A stretch of DNA of 64,000 bases. Origin: Sphaerosporella brunnea (taxonomy: Eukaryota; Ascomycota; Pezizomycetes; Pezizales; Pyronemataceae). The position numbers were made by a program, and so were the translations under genes. Shown in pieces: positions 58,736 through 64,000 of the stretch. The notes under the pieces are model-generated. The model saw only the letters and a list, made by a program, of their open reading frames with translations, ran no database searches and was not told where the DNA came from. Positions within the stretch are counted from its first letter, which is position 1; each line of letters starts with the position of its first letter. Location of the stretch: positions 29,534-93,533 of the forward strand of contig VXIS01000184.1 of assembly GCA_008704415.1 (NCBI GenBank), given 5' to 3'.

Positions 58736-59160
58736 CAAACCCCACAACAAGCCCCAAAACCAATCCCGCGTGTTCCAGATGCCCCTCCACCGTCCTCACC
58801 TGATCCGTGCCCCCCAGCAAGCCAGCATTTGAACTAACCCAAACCGCCACAAGAAATCTTCCATAACAGCACCGGAGACCGGTCCGGCGCCTCACCCCCC
58901 CGTAACCCATACCGTTCCATGCCCTCCACTAATTCCAGCCCAATACATCCTAATGCGTGTGAACAACATCATCGCTCGAAGGACAAATACCACAAACAAA
59001 AACCAATCCCGTGCGTTCCAGATACTCCGCCGCCCGCCACCCATACATGCCCACACCGTTCCATGTCCTCGGCAAAATCCATCCAAAGCCATATCATCCG
59101 GTGTGCGCAACATCACTCCAAACACGAATACCGCACACCAAACGTTCCAGATTCCATCGC
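58735..59160. repeat. Tandem imperfect repeats, ~140-250 bp spacing
   Basis: AAACCAATCCCGYGYGTTCC (58757, 59007, shortened near 59130), CCRTTCCATGYCCTC (58912, 59055) and GTGYGxAACATCA (58955, 59102) recur in the same order. These are two to three diverged units of C/A-rich sequence downstream of the kinase gene. Confidence 0.6.
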
Positions 59161-59411
59161 AGCAACATCCCGGTGATTCCCAAGCCTACCGCCGAACAGC
59201 ACACACACCGGGACCCATTCCCGCGACGCCGACACCCCTCCCCCCTCAGCAGCACTGAGACGCAGCAGGCCGACTGACTACGCCCAGGCGCGACAATGCC
59301 CGCTAGCCGATCCACCACACCTGAAAACCGCTTTGGAACGCATGTCGTGCAACTGCAATGTTGATCCACGCGTCAATTACGGCCAGCGAAAACGTGCGGT
59401 GCCGTGTAGTA

Positions 59412-60618
59412 TCAAAGGCCCATAATGCACCATTCCGGCGTCCGTCCCTCTCGTTCCGACGGTATGACATCCTCGAGCAGATCGTCCTTGACACGGCAAA
59501 GCTCGCCTTCAAAGTACCGCGGATCGATGTGCCAACACGAATCAGTAAGCGCGGACCCGAAGTCGACCCACCACGCCGCTGGTGTTTCACCCGATTGGAT
59601 CACCATGTTGCGCGGCAAAGGATCCTCGTGCATCACACCCGCCGCATGCACCTTATCGATCCCTTCCAGGAGTTCATCGACCAAATGAGGGTGCCGCAAC
59701 AGCTGGGCTGGGTCGGCAGCAACGGTAGTCGAGTTGGGTATGTACTCCAGCACTAGCGCCAACAGTGGCGTCCGCGGCAGTAGTTTCTTCAACGGCGACT
59801 TCCATGCAGCCGCGCGCTGCAAGTTGCGGCGCAGATGGCGCAGGGCCAAACCTCCGTAGCAATACGGCACGAACCGCTTTCCCGGCGCGGTCGGGGGAAG
59901 ACACACACCGTGGTGCAGAAGCGCTGTGTAGGCGGTGTATTCGGCGTTGAAGATATCACGTTGACCGTCGGGAGCGGGTGCGTAGATTTTGAGCAGGCGC
60001 AGCGAGGAGTCCGGTAAAGAGACCAGCAGGACGGCGCCGGCTGGGCTGGAATGTAATTCGCGCTCGAAGGTGCACGTGAAGTCGGAGAGGGGGGGAAGGT
60101 GGGCATAGCGGGTGGGGGCCGCGCGAGGAACGATGGGTGGGACCGAGCGTGGATCGGGAGCGGTGTCGGGTGGCGGCGAACTCGGGGGCGAGGAACACGG
60201 CGGCGGCGACGAACTCGATGGCAAAGAAGAAGCGGCAGACACAGAGGGCGCAGCGGGCGCAGCGGGCAAATCGGACACGGCCGGCGAAACGGAGGAGAAA
60301 CGAGGCTTGGATGACGGGCGCGATGCTTTGGGCACGCGGCAGCGTTGACGGGGCGGCGCAGGCAGGGTGGGCGCCGGTGAGCCTTGCGAGGCGGGAATCG
60401 GCAGGGGCAAAGCACGCAGCCTCAGTCGCTCGGAGCGTCTCGTCGGGGCAGCTTCGTTGCGTGCGGTTCGACGCGGTCTACGGCGGTCAGCGAGTGAGCG
60501 CCGCGAAATGTATTGTGCTTACCGTTTCGCGTCAAGGCCAGCGGTGATGGCAGAGGCTTCGTCGTTCTCGCGGGCGCGTTTTCGAGAGCGGGAGGCGTTC
60601 GGCGGTACACCGGGATTT
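59412..60618 (-). CDS. Protein-kinase-like protein, 5' end unresolved
   Basis: Main exon 60477-59412 and an upstream exon 60618-60523 are joined by a 45-nt intron (60478-60522; GTAAGC, GCTGAC, TAG; phase 2). The upstream exon reads SRSRKRARENDEASAITAGL, basic as in a nuclear signal. It has no ATG, so at least one more 5' exon is missing. A long Pro/Ser-rich linker precedes the kinase fold: LLKIY with the ATP-binding Lys, NAEYTAY with the helix-C Glu, GVMHEDPLPRN as catalytic loop (HxDxxxxN) and WWVDFGSA as the metal-binding DFG. All key residues are present, so it may be active. The catalytic loop style resembles the small atypical kinase-like proteins common in ascomycetes. It is divergent from the nuclease-like gene at 61232. 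Substrate unknown. Confidence 0.72.
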
Positions 60619-60829
60619 CTGCACGCGTTTCAGCGAAAGACAGCACGCGCATCTGCATGAGGGAAACCTACGCGAGGCATCTTCGTTTGGCGGGCGTTGC
60701 AGGCGCGTCGGTGGATGTATTTCTTTGGCGTTTTGCGGACGGCATCGCTGTGGGCGGTTGTGGGTGATGGATGAGTGCTGGCGATGATGTTTGTTGATGC
60801 TGGGGGAGCCTTTGGTGATAAATAACCAT

Positions 60830-60965
60830 GGCTGACATAACCGCTCGCCGGTTGCCAGGGTAACAGGGTTGCCAGGGTAACAGCCATGGCTGACGCAATG
60901 GATGACCGGTTGCCAGGGTGATAACCGGGGCTGACGTAACCGATTAACGGTTTCCATGATGACAT
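60830..60965. repeat. Repeat block in the divergent promoter
   Basis: Three imperfect units of about 45-50 bp, each running GGCTGACRYAA...CCGGTTGCCAGGGT...AACC; the first contains the core twice. It lies between the two divergent genes. Confidence 0.65.
60851..60881. promoter_or_regulatory. Two tandem RFX-type X-boxes
   Basis: GTTGCCAGGGTAAC occurs at 60851-60864 and again at 60868-60881, each a full match to GTNRCC-N2-RGYAAC, the site bound by RFX-family factors. Degenerate copies follow at about 60909 and 60950. The position between divergent genes favours regulation of both; binding is inferred. Confidence 0.45.
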
Positions 60966-61152
60966 AACCCGGTGTTGTCAGATAAGATGCAGGACAGGGA
61001 TAATGATATGCTAAGATCCGGTAGCGTCTTCGCTTACGTGATGGGCCACCAGCCACTGCCGCAACAGCCACTGCCGCAACAGCCACTACAGCCACTGCAG
61101 CCACAGCTGGCATCACAATGTATCACACGGCACTGTAAGCGCCCGTGTCCCA

Positions 61153-61197
<45 letters not shown>

Positions 61198-61198
61198 A
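61153..61198 (+). repeat. (AAC)n microsatellite, about 15 units
   Basis: Just upstream of the chosen start of the nuclease-like gene. It is in frame with that gene and would encode poly-Asn if an upstream exon supplied a start. Confidence 0.95.
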
Positions 61199-61231
61199 CG
61201 CGTGCGCGATCCCACCGCCGCGAACAACGCC

Positions 61232-62272
61232 ATGCCCTCGAGTCCGCCCCGAATCCACCCCGGCTCCAACGAACCGAGCACCCCGTTCAAAGCCGCCGAC
61301 CCCATCACCCTCCGCCGCTACCTGACCGAGTTCCGTCCCGAGATCCCCGACATCGCGTCCTCGGCGCGGCGGTCGCCGAACACGCGCAGCGGCCAACGCT
61401 ACGGCCACACCGACATCGCGAGCCCGACGGAGCCCTGGCCCGAGTTCTCGCTTGACGCCTGCCTGGCGCGGTACGGCGGGCTGCTCCGCTCGACGACCGT
61501 GTCCGTCGCGTTGCCGGATGTCTCCCCGCAGAAAGGCATCGCGAAGAAAGCGCTCGCCTCCGAAAAGTCCGTCACCGACTACGTCACGCGCGCGCTGAGC
61601 GTGCATCTGAACCGCGCGTTGGAAGCCACCGCCGGCTGCGAGCTGTGCGACCGCCCCGGCGACGACGTCGGCGTGCCGGCGGACCGCGTGGCGCTGCTGT
61701 TCCCGAGCAGCGAGATCCGCCTGGTGGCCGACATCAAGGTCTCGTGGAAGTGGTGCTCCGCGTGGGCTGCGGCGCGCCTGAAGTCCGGCAGAGACGTCGA
61801 GTTCCGCCAGGCGCTCAGTCAGGTGCACTGCTACATGAACGCGGCCGGAACCCGCTGGGGGTACATCCTGACCGACCGCGAGTTTGTGGCCATCCAGCGC
61901 GACGGCCGCCGCTGGGGCGATATCAAAGTCGCCGCTGCGGTTGCGTGGGAAACCGACTCCGACTGGACTGTGCCCCTGGCCGCCTGGTTTCTGCACAAGC
62001 TGGCGGCGGAGGATGACGGGTGGACCGCTCCGACGCTGCTGGCCAGGCCGCTCGCTGCCGCCGGCGGTGAGCCGGACTTTGGCGCTGAATTTGCCGGCAA
62101 GGTTGTCCGCCAGAGCCGCAAGAGGAGCCAGCGATCTGCTGCCACAGGTGGAGGTGTTCAGAAGGAGCAGAAAAAAAGAATGCAGATACCGGCGGGAGCT
62201 AGAAGAAGCAAGCGCTTGGAGGCGATTAGACTAGCCATTGAGATGCTGGACGACTCCGACACTGCAGTCTGA
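61232..62272 (+). CDS. Candidate PD-(D/E)XK nuclease-like protein
   Basis: 346 residues from ATG 61232, the first in the frame; the frame is open further up through the AAC repeat but with no ATG. The N-terminal 70 residues are Pro/Ser/Arg-rich. A helix (EKSVTDYVTRALSVHLNRAL, 111-130) leads to Glu131. SSEIRLVADIKVSWKW (159-174) contains Asp167-x-Lys169. Then comes a helix with QALSQVHCYM (193-202) and the strand pair WGYILTDREFVAIQR (209-223). The order Glu...D-x-K...Gln-helix matches the restriction-endonuclease-like fold, and the TDREFVAI pattern recurs in many uncharacterised fungal proteins (from memory). The C-terminus is basic (RKRSQR, QKEQKKR), a possible nuclear signal. It is paired head-to-head with the kinase-like gene about 0.6 kb away. 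Nuclease activity is inferred, not shown. Confidence 0.65.
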   Translation: MPSSPPRIHPGSNEPSTPFKAADPITLRRYLTEFRPEIPDIASSARRSPNTRSGQRYGHTDIASPTEPWPEFSLDACLARYGGLLRSTTVSVALPDVSPQKGIAKKALASEKSVTDYVTRALSVHLNRALEATAGCELCDRPGDDVGVPADRVALLFPSSEIRLVADIKVSWKWCSAWAAARLKSGRDVEFRQALSQVHCYMNAAGTRWGYILTDREFVAIQRDGRRWGDIKVAAAVAWETDSDWTVPLAAWFLHKLAAEDDGWTAPTLLARPLAAAGGEPDFGAEFAGKVVRQSRKRSQRSAATGGGVQKEQKKRMQIPAGARRSKRLEAIRLAIEMLDDSDTAV

Positions 62273-64000
62273 GTTCTTGCAAGTGTGATGACCGTGATGA
62301 GCGTGACGATTTTCCTTTGCAGTTGTGTATGTTCTCTCGCAGCTTTATAGCAATCTACTGTTGTCTGCAAACACTCCAACGATGTTGACCCGGAGAAGAT
62401 GAACACTCCTTATGCTCCTTCACCCGGCGCGGGGAGCAACCCCACACCGCACAGCTCAAGCCCGGAGTGATTCCCCCACCGCACTCCAGATCTCTCACCA
62501 TTCCGCGGGCACCTACCAGCCAACGCCGACTCCGCTTTCCCACAGCGCTCACAGGTCAACTGTGATCTCCTGACACACCCAGCACCGACCCGGGACTTTG
62601 CGCGCCTGATTCAAGGACCAGTGGGATGCCCGCGTTGGGAGTAGTGGCTTGAGCAAAAACAAGTGGTATCACATAAGGATGAAATTCCTTCCGTGCGCTG
62701 TGCAACGTACGCAAAGAATCATCACACCGTATCACCGTCCCAGTATCAGGCGATCGACGGCGCGCACGTCTCCAGGTTCCTTTCGCAGGGACGACTGTTC
62801 TCCAGTGCATGGCTCACAAGCCCAATGCGGGCTGTACATTTTCTATGTGGGGCGCTATTTACTCGGCAAATGCGCTGAGCCCCGCGAGTCATGGCGGCAT
62901 GCACGCCCATTCAGCGACAGAATACAGAGTGCGGGTAGGACGCTCACTTGCGGGTCGGTGAGCACACGGTGGGAAGGTGCTTGCAAAAACGGCCCTGCTC
63001 CCTGCTTCCCTGATGGACTGGTTGCCAATTGAGGAACCTGCTTACAGCGTTTTGGCTTCGGGATGGCTATTACGACACGCTCAGCAGAGTGACGAACGAA
63101 TGACACCAGCACGTAGGGAGAGCAGTTCAACGATGGCTGGGATCTGCTAGATGCGCAGTATTGACCTCAGGGGGCCCCGCAGCTAATAGAACAGAAGATG
63201 CCCGCCCACCGTTGTGGATTTGTTACAGCGGCACTCGTTTTGCGAATGCAGAAGAATGATTACGGCGATCAACAGGGCTGCCATGCGGAAAGCGTCAAGC
63301 CGCCAACTAGAGCCATGAAAAACAACCCAGATTGGACTCAATGCTCTGCGGCAAACGTCAATTATATTCCGTTTTGAAGCAAGACCTCTTCACTGATAAC
63401 GGCAAAATCAATTTCCAGCTTGAACACGGGGCAAACGACCCAGTTGCATGTATAACACCTAACAAGGGAAAGGTCGAAGGGCACAGGAGCTTACAGACGT
63501 GCCAGATTATTATTAAACGCGGTATCCAGGTAGTTGGTTAGGTTTGTCATTCGAAATCTGCGCTGGCGGTACCTCGACACCTCAGATTTTCCGTAAAGCA
63601 GCGTACCAGCGAGGACCGAGCCAAAATGCATCAGAGACAAAGCTTCCGTGTCACTGTGCAGAAGAGGTCCAGCTCCAAGGTTCCGGCTAAATCCCCGGTC
63701 TAGAATATCAACTGGCGAAAAAATTTGCCCCGCCACCACCACGCAGCTCGCCGTCGCCCCCCCCCGGCGGTTAACCCTCTCGCGCGGCGCCGTTAAACCC
63801 CTCGCCCCCCAACCGTCATCGCCGCCAGATTCTAAAGAAAAGGTTGACAGCTGTTGGAGACTGGCTTTCAAGGCAAGACAAGTGAGGAGGATAGGACGAG
63901 TGAAATTGGGGTTTGGCATGGCAGCGAGTGATATCTAGTGAAGCTATCAGATGTTTATAACGCGCAGCTAGATCAGCCTTGTTGTCACAGCCTAAACTGA
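62273..64000. other. No supported gene
   Basis: Only short chance frames. A minus frame at 63491-63919 is 142 codons but has no recognisable features. Short C runs near 63758. Confidence 0.4.

Noticed and set aside
61034..61996. 320-codon minus frame opposite the nuclease-like gene
   Set aside because: Antisense shadow; poly-Val comes from the AAC repeat.
1..64000. CRISPR array, rRNA or tRNA genes
   Set aside because: No regular spacer-repeat array and no recognisable rRNA or tRNA arm sequences were seen by eye; the tRNA-like match at 3680 is a primer site, not a gene.

Overview
The window looks like gene-poor, transposon-rich accessory DNA of a eukaryote, most likely a fungus. The evidence is short introns (45-56 nt) with GT...AG ends and GCTAAC/GCTGAC branch-like sites, an HNH protein and a kinase-like protein of kinds common in fungal genomes, Copia- and Gypsy-type LTR elements, many DNA-transposon miniature elements, and long poly(A)/poly(T) runs. 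The phylum cannot be settled from the sequence. No rRNA, tRNA, CRISPR array or bacterial operon was seen. The translations supplied for this window often begin at GTG or TTG codons, so starts here were re-chosen at ATG where possible.

Layout. 0-2.3 kb: a hAT-like element rich in CTCGAG, then a 36-bp minisatellite. 3.5-6.2 kb: a complete non-autonomous Copia-type element with matching LTRs, a perfect 5-bp target duplication, a primer-binding site complementary to the anticodon arm of initiator tRNA-Met, a leader of tandem repeats, and a decayed gag. 9.5-10.2 kb: a second array of the same minisatellite. 10.65-13.66 kb: a Gypsy composite of three 281-bp LTRs and three gag pieces with an inverted junction, lying between two host reading frames that would join in phase. 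14.0-21.5 kb: two host-like genes (14567-15657 minus, 20439-21377 plus), a ~0.96-kb terminal-inverted-repeat element and a TA-flanked miniature element. 21.5-41 kb: mostly non-coding, with homopolymers, a PIF/Harbinger-like fragment, a hAT miniature element and diverged duplications. 41.0 kb: a short fragment of a probable larger fungal gene. 46.1-47.15 kb: intact copies of the same PIF-like and hAT-like miniature families. 48.7-51 kb: the best gene, a four-exon HNH endonuclease-domain protein. 52.2 kb: the C-terminus of a hAT transposase. 54-57.5 kb: an AT-hook gene and a coiled-coil gene, both apparently broken or mis-spliced. 59.4-62.3 kb: a kinase-like gene and a candidate PD-(D/E)XK nuclease-like gene in divergent orientation, with two tandem RFX-type X-box palindromes between them.

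How the parts fit. Candidate nucleases and a kinase inside repeat-rich DNA recall the compartments that hold fungal effector or genome-conflict genes, but that role is inference only. Several reading frames carry a single frame change or stop, consistent with decay or with introns that cannot be proved here.
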